Of a stretch of DNA of 64,000 nucleotides, positions 42,532 to 51,518 are shown piece after piece (the stretch's first letter is position 1; every line of letters starts with the position of its first letter). The notes beneath the pieces were generated by a model that saw nothing but the letters and a program-made list of their open reading frames with translations, was not told the DNA's origin and made no database searches. A program made the translations under genes and the position numbers. The stretch covers positions 1 to 64,000 of the forward strand of contig VXNF01000014.1 of the NCBI GenBank assembly GCA_009840735.1. Reading direction: 5' to 3'. Source of the stretch: Acidimicrobiia bacterium (GTDB lineage: Bacteria; Actinomycetota; Acidimicrobiia; Acidimicrobiales; CATQHL01).

Positions 42532-43455
42532 TCAGGATTCCCCTATGAGTTCTCGGACCTCGGCGCCGAGGCCGCTGCGGCGCAGTCGAGACAGCGTGCG
42601 CGCCTCGATCTGGCGGAGACGCTCCTTGGTGACACCGAACTGGCCGCTCAGCTCGGCCAGGGTCCGGACGCGCCCGTCGGCCAGCCCGAAACGCAGGCGC
42701 AGCAGCCGCCGCACCCGCTCATCGTCCACCGCGGCCAGCGCCTCCTCGGCGGCCTCGCGCACCGCGGCGCTGCGCAGCCTCTCAATCACCACGTCGTCGG
42801 GGCCGGCCTCCTCGCCGTCTGCGAGCATCTCCCCCAGCGACGTGTCCTCGCCGAACGGCGCCGACAGCGAGACGGGTGAGGCGCGCAGCTCGCGCACCCG
42901 CGCCACCTGGTCCTCGGGGATCCCGCAGCGGCGTGACAGTTCGGCCAGCGTCGGCACCCGGCGATGCTCCTTCTCGAAGTCCTGCTCGGCCCGCGTGATC
43001 TGGGTCGCCGCGGCCGACAGGTGCGAGGGCAGGCGCACGACCCCTCGCTGATTCTTGATGGCTGCGAGCATGGCGCTGCGAATCCACGATCCCGCGTAGG
43101 TCGAGAACCGCCAACCCTTCTCCGGGAGGTACCTCGTCGCCGCGGCCATGAGCCCCACGTTTCCCTCTTGGACGAGGTCGGCGAACGAGACTCCTCGCCC
43201 TTGGTAGCCCTTGGCCAGATACACGACGAGACCCAGGTTCGCTTCGGTCAGCCGGCGCCGCGCCGCTTCGCCTTCCCGGAGGAGGCGGCGGAGGTCAGCG
43301 CGCCCCCCTTCGCCCTCTAGGCCGTCGTCGTCCTCCAGCGTCGCCTGGGCTGCCAGCCCCGCCTGCACCTGCCGGCCTAGCTCGCATTCCTCCTCGGCGC
43401 TCAGCGCAGCCACCCGGCCGATGCCGCTGAGGTAGGCGGTGAGCCCGTCGCTCAT
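42532..43455 (-). CDS. RNA polymerase sigma-70 factor, RpoD-like with atypical region 2
   Basis: A 307-residue sigma factor with regions 1.2, 2, 3 and 4 but no region 1.1. Core-binding and melting blocks are present (EANLGLVVYLAKGYQGRG, FADLVQEGNVGLM). The -10 recognition helix reads FSTYAGSWIRSAML (117-130) instead of the near-universal FSTYATWWIRQAIT. Region 4.2 is conventional: TLAELSGQFGVTKERLRQIE. It is coupled to dnaG by an ATGA overlap, the classical primary-sigma location, but the region 2 changes suggest altered -10 specificity. Whether it is the primary factor cannot be told here. Confidence 0.92.
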   Translation of the reverse strand: MSDGLTAYLSGIGRVAALSAEEECELGRQVQAGLAAQATLEDDDGLEGEGGRADLRRLLREGEAARRRLTEANLGLVVYLAKGYQGRGVSFADLVQEGNVGLMAAATRYLPEKGWRFSTYAGSWIRSAMLAAIKNQRGVVRLPSHLSAAATQITRAEQDFEKEHRRVPTLAELSRRCGIPEDQVARVRELRASPVSLSAPFGEDTSLGEMLADGEEAGPDDVVIERLRSAAVREAAEEALAAVDDERVRRLLRLRFGLADGRVRTLAELSGQFGVTKERLRQIEARTLSRLRRSGLGAEVRELIGES

Positions 43456-45278
43456 CGCCGCAGTTCCTCGCTGCCAGACCGGTCCTCCGCCAGCATGGCT
43501 GCCAGCCGCTCGGCCACCTCCGGCGCCCAGTTCCCGGTGCGCAACTCGTCGCGGGCGAGTTGCGTGTCGCGCAGCCGGAGGCCCAGATCGGCGTCACCGG
43601 ATTGGCGAGCCGCCCGGCGGAGCTCGGCTATCCGGCGCGTCGCCGCGTCGTGGACGAACCGGCCGATCACCGCACGCGGGTTCGCCGGCGGTTCACGCAC
43701 CGCCAGGTGCGCCACCGCGGCGTCCACCTCGTCGCCGGCGCGATCCACGAGCGCCCGCAGGGAGGCCGCGCCGAGCAGCGCCACGAAGATCCACTGGTGT
43801 GCCTCGGACTCGAAGAGCTCGGCGCTCACCCAGTCGGGCAGCGCCTGCGGGTCCTTGGCGCGCAGCAGCAGAATCTGCTCGGCGATGCTGGGATCGCCGG
43901 CCTCGGCGCCAGCGGCGGCTGTGGCCCCCTCGCCGCCGGGACCAGCCGTCTGCCCGCGGCGGGCACGCCGAGAGGTGCGGTGGCGTTCAACGGTCGGCCG
44001 CAAGAGGTCCGGATCCAGCGAGCACCGACCGGCGACATAGTCCAGATACTGATTGCGCACGACTTCGTCGGGGTGTTCATCGAGCGCCTCGAGGGCCTGC
44101 TCGGCAAAGCGCACCCGCCCCGAGGCGGTCGCCTCGGAGACCCCTTCCAGCGCCCGATCGATTCGGTACTCGAAGAACACCGTGGGCTCAGCCAGCGTCT
44201 GGCGCAACAGGTCGGGGTCCCGGCGCGCCAGGTCGTCTGGATCAGCGCCGTCGGGAAGCTCGGCCACGAACACGTCGAGCTCGTGCTTGCCCTCCCATTG
44301 GTAGATGCGGTCGGCGGCCGCCGAGCCAGCGGCGTCGGCGTCGAATGCCAAGACGATCCGCTTGGTGAACCGGCTTAGTGTCTGCACATGGTTCTCAGTG
44401 AGAGCTGTGCCGCATGTGGCGACCGCGTGGCGAAGCCCGGCGGCGTGGAGTCCGATCACGTCGGTGTAGCCCTCGCAGACGACCACCTCGCCCGCCCCGT
44501 CGCGGGCACTCACGATGGCGTCCTTGGCCCAGTTCAGCCCGTAGAGCAGCCGGCTCTTGGCGTACAGGGCTGATTCCGCCGTGTTCTTGTACTTCGGTCC
44601 GGCCGGGCCGTCGGCGTCGGGCAGGATCCGCCCGCCGAAGCCCACCGGGTCGCCGCGCACGTCGAAGACCGGGAACAGCACCCGGCTGCGGAAATGGTCC
44701 GTGAGGCGGCCCCATTCGTTCTGGCGCGCCAAGCCCGCCTCGATCAGCACCTCGGCGGGGGCTTTCGAACGCAGGGCGCGGCTCAGGGCGTCCCAGCCGG
44801 CGGGCGCCCAGCCCAGCCTGAAGGCTCGCACCTCGTCGCCTGTCAGACCGCGGGAGCGCAGGTAGCGCCGCGCCGCCCCGGCGTCTGCGTGCTCCAGCAA
44901 ACGCTCGTGGTACCACTCCACCGCCGCCGCCACCGCTTCGATCAACTTCTTGCGCCGCCCGCTCTGGGCCGCCTCCCCCTTGTTGTCGTAGCGCAGCGTG
45001 ATGTCGGCGCGGGCGGCGAGGAGCTCCACAGTGGGAGTGAAGTCCAAGCCCTCGGTCTGGCGCACGAAGGTGATGGCGTCGCCCGAGGCGCGGCATCCGA
45101 AGCAGTAGTACAGCCCTTCCTCGGCGTTGACGGAAAACGACGGCGTCTTCTCGGCGTGGAAGGGGCAGAGACCCTGCCAGCGCCGACCCGCCTTGCGCAG
45201 CGCCACCGTGTTGCTGATGAGGCCGACGATGTCGGTCGCCTCGCGGACTCGGGCCACGTCCTCGGCCAGGATGCCCAC
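43452..45278 (-). CDS. dnaG: DNA primase DnaG
   Basis: Replicative primase (608 aa). The N-terminal zinc-binding domain has CPFHAEKTPSFSV and YYCFGC; the TOPRIM catalytic core contains VVCEGYTDVIGLHAAG and AFDADAAGSAAA; and the middle block GRILPDADGPAGPKYKNT is typical. The C-terminal part is the helicase-binding region with an Ala/Gly-rich linker. A GTG at 45278 is preferred: GGAGG lies six bases upstream and the family N-terminus matches from AEDVARVREATDIV. The upstream in-frame sequence is repeat DNA. Confidence 0.95.
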   Translation of the reverse strand: MGILAEDVARVREATDIVGLISNTVALRKAGRRWQGLCPFHAEKTPSFSVNAEEGLYYCFGCRASGDAITFVRQTEGLDFTPTVELLAARADITLRYDNKGEAAQSGRRKKLIEAVAAAVEWYHERLLEHADAGAARRYLRSRGLTGDEVRAFRLGWAPAGWDALSRALRSKAPAEVLIEAGLARQNEWGRLTDHFRSRVLFPVFDVRGDPVGFGGRILPDADGPAGPKYKNTAESALYAKSRLLYGLNWAKDAIVSARDGAGEVVVCEGYTDVIGLHAAGLRHAVATCGTALTENHVQTLSRFTKRIVLAFDADAAGSAAADRIYQWEGKHELDVFVAELPDGADPDDLARRDPDLLRQTLAEPTVFFEYRIDRALEGVSEATASGRVRFAEQALEALDEHPDEVVRNQYLDYVAGRCSLDPDLLRPTVERHRTSRRARRGQTAGPGGEGATAAAGAEAGDPSIAEQILLLRAKDPQALPDWVSAELFESEAHQWIFVALLGAASLRALVDRAGDEVDAAVAHLAVREPPANPRAVIGRFVHDAATRRIAELRRAARQSGDADLGLRLRDTQLARDELRTGNWAPEVAERLAAMLAEDRSGSEELRR

Positions 45279-45313
45279 GGTCAGCCTCCGCCGCCGCCTA
45301 GTCCTTCCGCAGC

Positions 45314-45363
45314 GGCGCCCGCCAGGAGGGCGCCCAGCAGGCGGGCGCCCGCCAGGAGGGCGC
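45314..45363. repeat. Two-copy 30-bp repeat upstream of dnaG
   Basis: The 20-base segment GGCGCCCGCCAGGAGGGCGC occurs at 45314-45333 and 45344-45363 (period 30), with degenerate related sequence on both sides. It lies in the 193-base dnaG-glyS gap. No function assigned. Confidence 0.7.
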
Positions 45364-45471
45364 TCAGCTGGAGGGCCTCCGACTGGCGGCATGTGGTCAT
45401 GGCGGCAAGCTACCAGGGCTCATTTTCCCCGTCGCCGGGGCCGGCGCGCCGCTGGGGCCTCGGCGGGCGGC

Positions 45472-46833
45472 TCAGTGGGCCAGCCGCTCGTGCAGGTAGC
45501 CCGCCAGGTCGGCGATCGCCAGACGGTCCTGGGCCATGGAGTCCCGCTCGCGCACGGTCACGGCGTCGTCCTCGAGCGTGTCGAAGTCCACCGTCACGCA
45601 GTACGGGGTGCCCAGTTCGTCCTGGCGACGGTAGCGACGGCCGATGGACTGCGTGACGTCGAAGTCCACCATCCAGTGGGGCGTCAGCCTCCCCAGAACC
45701 TCCCGCGCCGCCGCGATGAGGTGTTCCTTTTTGGACAGCGGCAGCACCGCCACCTGATAGGGGGCCAGACGGGGATGCAGGCGCAGCACCGTGCGGCGCT
45801 CGCCTCGCACCTCCTCGGTGTCGTAGGCGGCCAGCAGGAAGGCCATGAGGGCCCGGGTCGCCCCCGCGGCGGGCTCGATCACGTGGGGGACGTAGCGCTC
45901 GCCCGAGGCGGGGTCGGAGAACTCCAGCGTCTGGCCGGAGTGCTCGGCGTGGCGGCGCAGGTCGTAGTCGGTCCGGTTCGCCACCCCCTCCAGCTCCCCC
46001 CAGCCCCACGGGTAGCGGAACTCCACATCGGAGGTGGCGTCGGAGTAGTGGCTGCGCTCGTCGGGGCCGTGGGGGCGCAGGCGCAGCAGGCGCCGAGGGA
46101 TTCCGAGGTCGACGTACCAACCCAGCCGCTCGGCGCACCAGTACTCGTACCAGCGGGGCGCCTCGTCGGGCGGCACGAAGAACTCCAGCTCCATCTGCTC
46201 GAATTCCCGCGTGCGGAAGATGAAGTTGCCGGGCGTGATCTCGTTGCGGAACGACTTGCCGATCTGGGCGATGCCGAATGGGGGCCGCAGCCGACAGGCG
46301 CGCTGCACGTTGGCGAAGTTCATGAAGGCGCCCTGGGCGGTCTCGGGCCGCAGGTAGACCTCGGCGCCGGTCTCGACGACGGGACCTGCGTGGGTGCGGA
46401 ACATGAGGTTGAACTGGCGCGGCTCGCTCAAGGTTCCCGACTTGTTGCAATCCGGGCAGCGCTGCGGGTCGTCGAGCTGATCCTCCCTGTGCCGGCGGCC
46501 GCAGTCGCGGCACTCCACGAGAGGGTCGGCGAAGCTGTCGAGGTGGCCCGAGGCCGCCCAGACGGCCGGGGGCGACAGGATGGCAGCGTCGATCCCCACC
46601 ACGTCGGGGCGCATCTGCACGACCGAGCGCCACCAGGCCTCCTTCACGTTGCGCAGCATCAGGGCGCCGACCGGTCCGTAGTCGTAGGTCGACCGGAACC
46701 CTCCGTAGATCTCAGCGGACTGGAAGACAAAACCCCGCCGCTTGCAGAGGTTCACCACCGCCTCGAGGCGCTCGCCGTCCTGCTTGGAAGGGACCTCGGC
46801 GGCCGGTGGCTCCGAGGGGCCGGTCTCAACCAC
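45472..46833 (-). CDS. glyS: Glycyl-tRNA synthetase (GlyQS, dimeric type)
   Basis: Class II aminoacyl-tRNA synthetase (453 aa) of the alpha2 form. N-terminal KRRGFVFQSAEIYGGFR and YDYGPVGALMLRN, an inserted zinc site (CRDCGRRH and CPDCNKSG), RPETAQGAFMNF, motif 2 SFRNEITPGNFIFRTREFEQ (start of block) and motif 3 VIEPAAGATRALMAFL are present, with an HGTP anticodon-binding C-terminus. GTG start. Confidence 0.96.
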   Translation of the reverse strand: MVETGPSEPPAAEVPSKQDGERLEAVVNLCKRRGFVFQSAEIYGGFRSTYDYGPVGALMLRNVKEAWWRSVVQMRPDVVGIDAAILSPPAVWAASGHLDSFADPLVECRDCGRRHREDQLDDPQRCPDCNKSGTLSEPRQFNLMFRTHAGPVVETGAEVYLRPETAQGAFMNFANVQRACRLRPPFGIAQIGKSFRNEITPGNFIFRTREFEQMELEFFVPPDEAPRWYEYWCAERLGWYVDLGIPRRLLRLRPHGPDERSHYSDATSDVEFRYPWGWGELEGVANRTDYDLRRHAEHSGQTLEFSDPASGERYVPHVIEPAAGATRALMAFLLAAYDTEEVRGERRTVLRLHPRLAPYQVAVLPLSKKEHLIAAAREVLGRLTPHWMVDFDVTQSIGRRYRRQDELGTPYCVTVDFDTLEDDAVTVRERDSMAQDRLAIADLAGYLHERLAH

Positions 46834-46868
46834 GACCGCAGGCTACCGGTGGGCGTGGCGTGTCTCGA

Positions 46869-47645
46869 TCATCGGCTGCGGTCCGGCGACGCGGCCACGG
46901 CGTCGAGGAGCGCCGGCGCCCGCAGCCGCCGCTCGGTGTGCTGCTCCAGCACCGCCACGCCGAGCCGCTCGACGGCGGCGGTGGCCGCTGAGGCGGGCCG
47001 CGCCAGCGCCTCGGCCAGCCCGCCACTGAGGATCCCCCGCAGGACGGCTACGGTCTCGCCGTCCACCGCCACGGCGGCCTTGGGCCGGCACGGCAGGCAG
47101 GTGAGGCCGCCACCGGCGATGTCGAGCGCCACGAGCCCAGTGGCCGCCCCGCAGTGGACGCAGCCGCCGACGTCGGGGGCGATGCCCTCGAGCTCCGCCA
47201 GGCGCCACAGGAACGCGCCCACGCTGAGCGCCGAGGGGTGCGTCACTAGCGAACGCAGACCGCGGAGGAGCCGGTCGTACAGTTCGGGTGCCGGCGTGCG
47301 CTCCAAGGTCAGCCGGTCGACCGCCTCCAGCATCGCCATGGCCCGACCGAAGGATGCCAGGTCCGCCCGGAGGGCCGCGAACTGCTCGGTCCCCTCGCTG
47401 CTGTCGGCGCCGGTGATGGTGTCGAGATCGCCCCGCCCTCGCCACAGCGAAACGTCCACATGGCTGCCGGGCTCTAGGCGCGAACCGAATCGGCTGCGCG
47501 TGCGGCGGACGCCCTTGGCCACCCCCCGGATCTTGCCGTGGTGCTGCCCCAGCAGGACGACGATGCGGTCGGCCTCGCCGAGGCGGTAGGTCCGCAGCAC
47601 CACCGCCCGGTCGCGGTAGGGACCCGTCCAGTCGGGCGCGCTCAC
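46869..47645 (-). CDS. recO: DNA repair protein RecO
   Basis: Recombination mediator (258 aa) that loads RecA with RecR. The N-terminal OB fold contains DRAVVLRTYRLGEADRIV and HGKIRGVAKGVRRT. A C-terminal helical domain has a zinc-like site CVHCGAATGL and CLPCRPK. The GTG start overlaps the uppS stop by four bases (GTGA). The uppS-recO coupling is frequent in actinobacteria. Confidence 0.93.
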   Translation of the reverse strand: MSAPDWTGPYRDRAVVLRTYRLGEADRIVVLLGQHHGKIRGVAKGVRRTRSRFGSRLEPGSHVDVSLWRGRGDLDTITGADSSEGTEQFAALRADLASFGRAMAMLEAVDRLTLERTPAPELYDRLLRGLRSLVTHPSALSVGAFLWRLAELEGIAPDVGGCVHCGAATGLVALDIAGGGLTCLPCRPKAAVAVDGETVAVLRGILSGGLAEALARPASAATAAVERLGVAVLEQHTERRLRAPALLDAVAASPDRSR

Positions 47646-48361
47646 TGGTCAAGACCGCCGAAGCGGCGCTCGCGCCGCCGGTACTCAGCCACCGCCTCGA
47701 AGAGGTGCTCCCGGCTGAAGTCGGGCCACAGCACGTCCAAGAACACCATCTCGCTGTAGGCCACTTGCCATAGCAGGAAGTTGGAGAGACGATACTCGCC
47801 AGAGGTGCGGATCAGCACGTCGGGGTCGGGCATGTCGGGGGTGGCTAGGTTGGCGCGGATCGTCGCCTCGCTGATGTCGCCGGGCGGCGCCCCCGAGGCC
47901 ACGATCTTGCGCACCGCCTCGGTCAACTCGGCCCGACCGCCGTAGTTGAAGGCCACCGTGAGCGTGAGCCGCCTGTTCGCCGCGGTCAGTTCCGACGCCG
48001 TGTCCATCTCGGCGAGGAGGCGACGAGGCAAACGGCGGTCGCGCCCGCCGATGAAGCGCAGGCGCACGCCCCGCTGGTGCATCTCGTGGCGTCGCGCCGC
48101 CAAGTTCAATCGGTTGAAGTCCAGCAGGAAGCGCACCTCCTCGCGGGGCCGGCGCCAGTTCTCCGTGGAGAAGGCGTAGACGGTCAACCACTGCACGCCG
48201 ATCTCCAGCGCCCCATCGACGGCGCCGAACAGAGCGTCCAGCCCAGCCTCATGGCCCGCGGTGCGCGGCAAGCCGCGTTGGGCCGCCCAGCGCCCGTTCC
48301 CGTCCATGACACAGGCAACATGGGCGGGCACGGCGGAGAGATCGACAGCGGAATGACTCAT
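47642..48361 (-). CDS. uppS: Undecaprenyl (polyprenyl) diphosphate synthase UppS
   Basis: Cis-prenyltransferase (239 aa) that makes the C55-type lipid carrier for cell-wall synthesis. The catalytic block CVMDGNGRWAAQRGLPRTAGH contains the essential Asp; VYAFSTENWRRP, FNYGGRAEL and RTSGEYRLSNFLLWQ are conserved. Cis-length (C50 versus C55) cannot be predicted. ATG at 48361 has a modest AGG six bases upstream; a longer reading is not supported. Confidence 0.95.
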   Translation of the reverse strand: MSHSAVDLSAVPAHVACVMDGNGRWAAQRGLPRTAGHEAGLDALFGAVDGALEIGVQWLTVYAFSTENWRRPREEVRFLLDFNRLNLAARRHEMHQRGVRLRFIGGRDRRLPRRLLAEMDTASELTAANRRLTLTVAFNYGGRAELTEAVRKIVASGAPPGDISEATIRANLATPDMPDPDVLIRTSGEYRLSNFLLWQVAYSEMVFLDVLWPDFSREHLFEAVAEYRRRERRFGGLDQ

Positions 48362-48560
48362 GGGGCACCTGTCGGCAAGTCGGCACTGCGCCGGTCCTGA
48401 GGCCATTTGTAGCAGTCGTGACGCGGCTTCAGCGGCCATACGGCGCCGAGAGGCCGCCACACGGCCTCCCTGCCGCCGGCGCCGCGACAGCAAGCGCCGC
48501 GGCGCCGCAACCCCGTTACCGCCACCGCCGCGACCGCCCGGCGGCGCTGGGCAGCGTTGC

Positions 48561-48572
48561 TACCCTGCGGGG
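48561..48572 (+). promoter_or_regulatory. -10 element placing a leaderless dinG start
   Basis: TACCCT (48561-48566) matches the actinobacterial TANNNT -10 pattern and lies six bases before the dinG GTG, the spacing seen for leaderless mRNAs. No ribosome-binding site is visible before this GTG, which fits. No -35 motif is evident. Confidence 0.45.
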
Positions 48573-50504
48573 GTGAGCCTCGCCGAGCGGAGCCTCGCCC
48601 TGCTGGCCGCGACCATCGAGGCGCTCGGGCCCGCAGGCGAGCAACGCGCCGGCCAAGAGCAGATGTGCGCCGCCACAGCAGAGGCCTTCGCGGGTGGCCG
48701 GCACCTGGCGGTCGCGGCGGGCACAGGCACGGGGAAGTCGCTGGCCTACCTCGTTCCCGCCGTCCTGAGCGGCCAGCGAGTGGTCGTGGCCACCGCCACG
48801 AAGGCGCTGCAGGACCAGCTGGCCACCAAGGAGTTGCCGTTTTTGGCCGGGTTGGCTGCGACGCGGCGACTTCGACCCGGCGGGCGGCCATTCCGCTGGG
48901 CGGTGCTGAAGGGGCGATCCAACTACATCTGCCGCCAACGCGTGGCTGAGGCCTCCCGGACCGGACTGCAACTCGAGCTCGCCGCCTCCGGCGAGTCGGA
49001 CGGCCCCCATGACGGCGCCGGCGGGCCGAGCGCGACCGCCGGTGCCGAGGACTTCGCCCGGCTGCTCGCCTGGGCCGACCGAGCCGCCACCGGCGACCGG
49101 GCCGACGTGGATTGGGAGCTCCCTCCGGGGCTGTGGGAACGCCTGAGCGTGAGCGCTGCGCAGTGCCCCGGTCGGACCCGCTGTCCGGCGGGCGGCGCCT
49201 GCTTCGCCGAGGCCGCACGAGAGCGCGCCGACCGCGCCGACATCGTCGTCGTCAACACGCACCTGCTCGTGCTGGCCCTGCTCGGCACGCCCCTGCTGCC
49301 GCCGCATGACCTCGTGGTGATCGACGAGGCGCACCAGTTCGAGGACACCGTCACCGCCGTCGCCGGCGTGAGCCTCGGCGAGCGCGGCCTGCGCAACGCG
49401 GGCCAAGAGGTCAACGCCGTGGTCGCTCAGTCGGGGGCACCGCTGGCGAACTCCGGCCGGCGCATCGCCGAGATCCTGCGCGAGCACCACGGCAAGCGCC
49501 TGCCATCCGACGGCCCGCACGAGTTGGTCGAGGCCCTCACGCTGGCGAGCGCCCGCCTCGAGGCGGCCGGCGCCGCCCTGCGCGCCGCGCAGCCCGACGG
49601 CGACGACGCCGAAGCGCAGCGGCTGCGAGCGCTCGGCGAGGTGTCGGCGCTGCGCGAGAGCGTCGCCGAGCTGCTGGGGAGGCCCGAGGGGACGGTGGCG
49701 TTCGTGGCGGGCACCTCCAGTGCGCCCGAGTTGCGCCTCGCCCCGCTGGAGGCCGGCGGGCTCCTGCGTGAGCCCCTCTTCGAGGCTCGGACCGTCGTCA
49801 TGACTTCGGCCACCCTGGGGGCGGCAACGCCGGCCGCACTCGGCTTGGAGGTCGACGACTACCGGTACCTGGACGTGGGCAGCCCGTTCGACTACCGCTC
49901 GGCCGGACTCCTCTACTGCGCCGTCGACCTGCCGCCTCGCAACTCCCCCGCTTTCCCGCCCAGGGCGATCGACGAGCTCGAATCTTTGATCAACGCCGCC
50001 AAGGGCCGCACCCTGGCGCTGTTCACGAGCCACCGCATGCTGGAGGAGGCCGCCGGGGCACTCCGAAGCCGTCTGCGCTGGCCGCTGCTGCGCCAGGGGG
50101 ACTATCCGCCGGCGCGGCTGCTCGAGCGCTTCGCAACCGACGACGCCACCTGCCTGTTCGCCACCATCGGCTTCTGGCAGGGCGTGGACGTGCCCGGCCC
50201 GGCGTTGACGCTGGTCACCTTGGACCGCCTCCCCTTTCCCCGCCCTGACGACCCGCTGTTGGCGGCTCGGCGGGAGCACATCGGCGACGACGCCTTCCGG
50301 CTGGTGGATCTCCGGCGCGCCGGCATCCTCCTGGCGCAGGGGACGGGTCGCCTGATCCGTTCAGCAGCCGACCGCGGAGTCGTGGCCGTGCTGGATCCCC
50401 GGCTGGCGACCGCTCGCTACCGGACCGCACTGCTCGAGGAAGTGCCGCCGCTGCGCCGCACCACCGACCGGGCAGTCGTGCTGGACTTCTTGGCGTCGCT
50501 CTGA
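48573..50504 (+). CDS. dinG: DinG-family ATP-dependent DNA helicase
   Basis: XPD/DinG superfamily 2 helicase (643 aa). Walker A is GTGTGKS at 50-56 and the DEAH box is VIDEAHQFED. Four cysteines for a 4Fe-4S cluster are visible: NYICRQR, then AQCPGRTRCPAGGACF. The C-terminal motifs SATLG, FTSHRML and QGTGRLIRS complete the helicase. DinG resolves R-loops and damaged replication structures. No exonuclease domain is fused. GTG start without an obvious ribosome-binding site; diverges from uppS. Confidence 0.93.
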   Translation: MSLAERSLALLAATIEALGPAGEQRAGQEQMCAATAEAFAGGRHLAVAAGTGTGKSLAYLVPAVLSGQRVVVATATKALQDQLATKELPFLAGLAATRRLRPGGRPFRWAVLKGRSNYICRQRVAEASRTGLQLELAASGESDGPHDGAGGPSATAGAEDFARLLAWADRAATGDRADVDWELPPGLWERLSVSAAQCPGRTRCPAGGACFAEAARERADRADIVVVNTHLLVLALLGTPLLPPHDLVVIDEAHQFEDTVTAVAGVSLGERGLRNAGQEVNAVVAQSGAPLANSGRRIAEILREHHGKRLPSDGPHELVEALTLASARLEAAGAALRAAQPDGDDAEAQRLRALGEVSALRESVAELLGRPEGTVAFVAGTSSAPELRLAPLEAGGLLREPLFEARTVVMTSATLGAATPAALGLEVDDYRYLDVGSPFDYRSAGLLYCAVDLPPRNSPAFPPRAIDELESLINAAKGRTLALFTSHRMLEEAAGALRSRLRWPLLRQGDYPPARLLERFATDDATCLFATIGFWQGVDVPGPALTLVTLDRLPFPRPDDPLLAARREHIGDDAFRLVDLRRAGILLAQGTGRLIRSAADRGVVAVLDPRLATARYRTALLEEVPPLRRTTDRAVVLDFLASL

Positions 50505-50533
50505 GCGTCCCGGCCCGCCCAGAGCGCGCTGCG

Positions 50534-51427
50534 TTAGCCGCAGTAGCGCTCCACGGCGTCCGGCCGGTCCTGCCAGCGGGGATCCACCGAGACGTGCAGC
50601 TCCAGGTAGGCGCCCGGCGGGAGCTGGCGGCGCACCTCGGTTCCGACCCGCTTCAGCACCGAACCGCGGTGGCCGACGACGATGCGCCGCTGCGAGGCCC
50701 GCTCCACGAGGATCTCACAGCGGATGCGCGGCCAGTCCCACTCGGTGATCCGCGTAGCGATGGCGTAGGGCAGTTCGTCGCGCACGACCGCCAACAGCTG
50801 CTCCCGCACCAACTCCGCCACCGCCACCTCCTCGGGGAGCGAGCTCACCATGCCCTCGGGGTAGTACGGCGGACCCGCCGGCATCCTTCCCAGCAGGTGC
50901 TCCACGAACCCCTCGACGCCCTCGCCGGTGCGCGCCGACAGCGGGAAGTAAGCCTCGGCAGGAACCTCCGAGAGCCGTGCGAGCTGCTCGAGGATCCGCT
51001 GTGGGGCAGCAGCGTCGGTCTTGTTGACGACAACGACGCCGTCGGCGGGCAGCCTGGCGGCGACGAACCGGTCGCCGGGGCCGAACGTGGCCGTGGCGTC
51101 CACGACCAGACAAACCACATCCACGTCCTCGAGGGCGTCGTTGGCCGTGGCGTTCAACCGCGACCCTAGGGCCGTGCGCGGCTTGCCGATGCCGGGCGTG
51201 TCCACGAAGACGACCTGCACGCCGCTGCGGTGCAGGACTCCGTGGACGGCGCGCCGCGTGGTCTGCGGTTTGTCACTGACGATAGACACCTTCGTGCCGC
51301 AGAGCCGGTTCAGCAGGGTCGACTTGCCGACGTTGGGCCGCCCGACGAGCGTCACGAACCCCGACCGGAAGCTCACCTGCCCAACCGGCGAGGCCGGCGA
51401 CACCGCGGGGCCGGACGGCGGCGGCAC
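50534..51427 (-). CDS. era: GTPase Era
   Basis: Ribosome-assembly GTPase (297 aa) acting on the 16S rRNA 3' end. G1 GRPNVGKST (29-37), switch PQTTR, G3 DTPG, G4 NKTD and G5 SAR are present, followed by a KH domain with VGHRGSVLKRVGTEVR. The GTG used is the longest; a GTG at 51376 (before SFRSGFVTLVGRP) would remove a nonconserved 17-residue extension. Part of the phoH-ybeY-corC-era run. Confidence 0.95.
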   Translation of the reverse strand: MPPPSGPAVSPASPVGQVSFRSGFVTLVGRPNVGKSTLLNRLCGTKVSIVSDKPQTTRRAVHGVLHRSGVQVVFVDTPGIGKPRTALGSRLNATANDALEDVDVVCLVVDATATFGPGDRFVAARLPADGVVVVNKTDAAAPQRILEQLARLSEVPAEAYFPLSARTGEGVEGFVEHLLGRMPAGPPYYPEGMVSSLPEEVAVAELVREQLLAVVRDELPYAIATRITEWDWPRIRCEILVERASQRRIVVGHRGSVLKRVGTEVRRQLPPGAYLELHVSVDPRWQDRPDAVERYCG

Positions 51428-51518
51428 GCGACAACCGAGGCAGGGGGTCGGGGGGCCGATTTGCGACGCCTTGGGTCCGCGCCGAAGGAACAGGCAGCAC
51501 CCCGGCGCCCGATTGGGC

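Noticed and set aside
45300-45380. Short repeats as a CRISPR array
   Set aside because: Only two 20-base copies 30 bases apart with a 10-base spacing and no cas genes nearby; the same applies to the repeats at 1-39 and 1676-1759.
45127-47589. An 820-codon open frame on the plus strand
   Set aside because: It runs antisense through dnaG, glyS and recO, all with clear family motifs. High GC leaves long stop-free antisense frames; the translation is Arg/His/Gly-rich without domains.
48516-50279. A 587-codon minus-strand frame
   Set aside because: Antisense shadow of dinG, whose helicase motifs are unambiguous.
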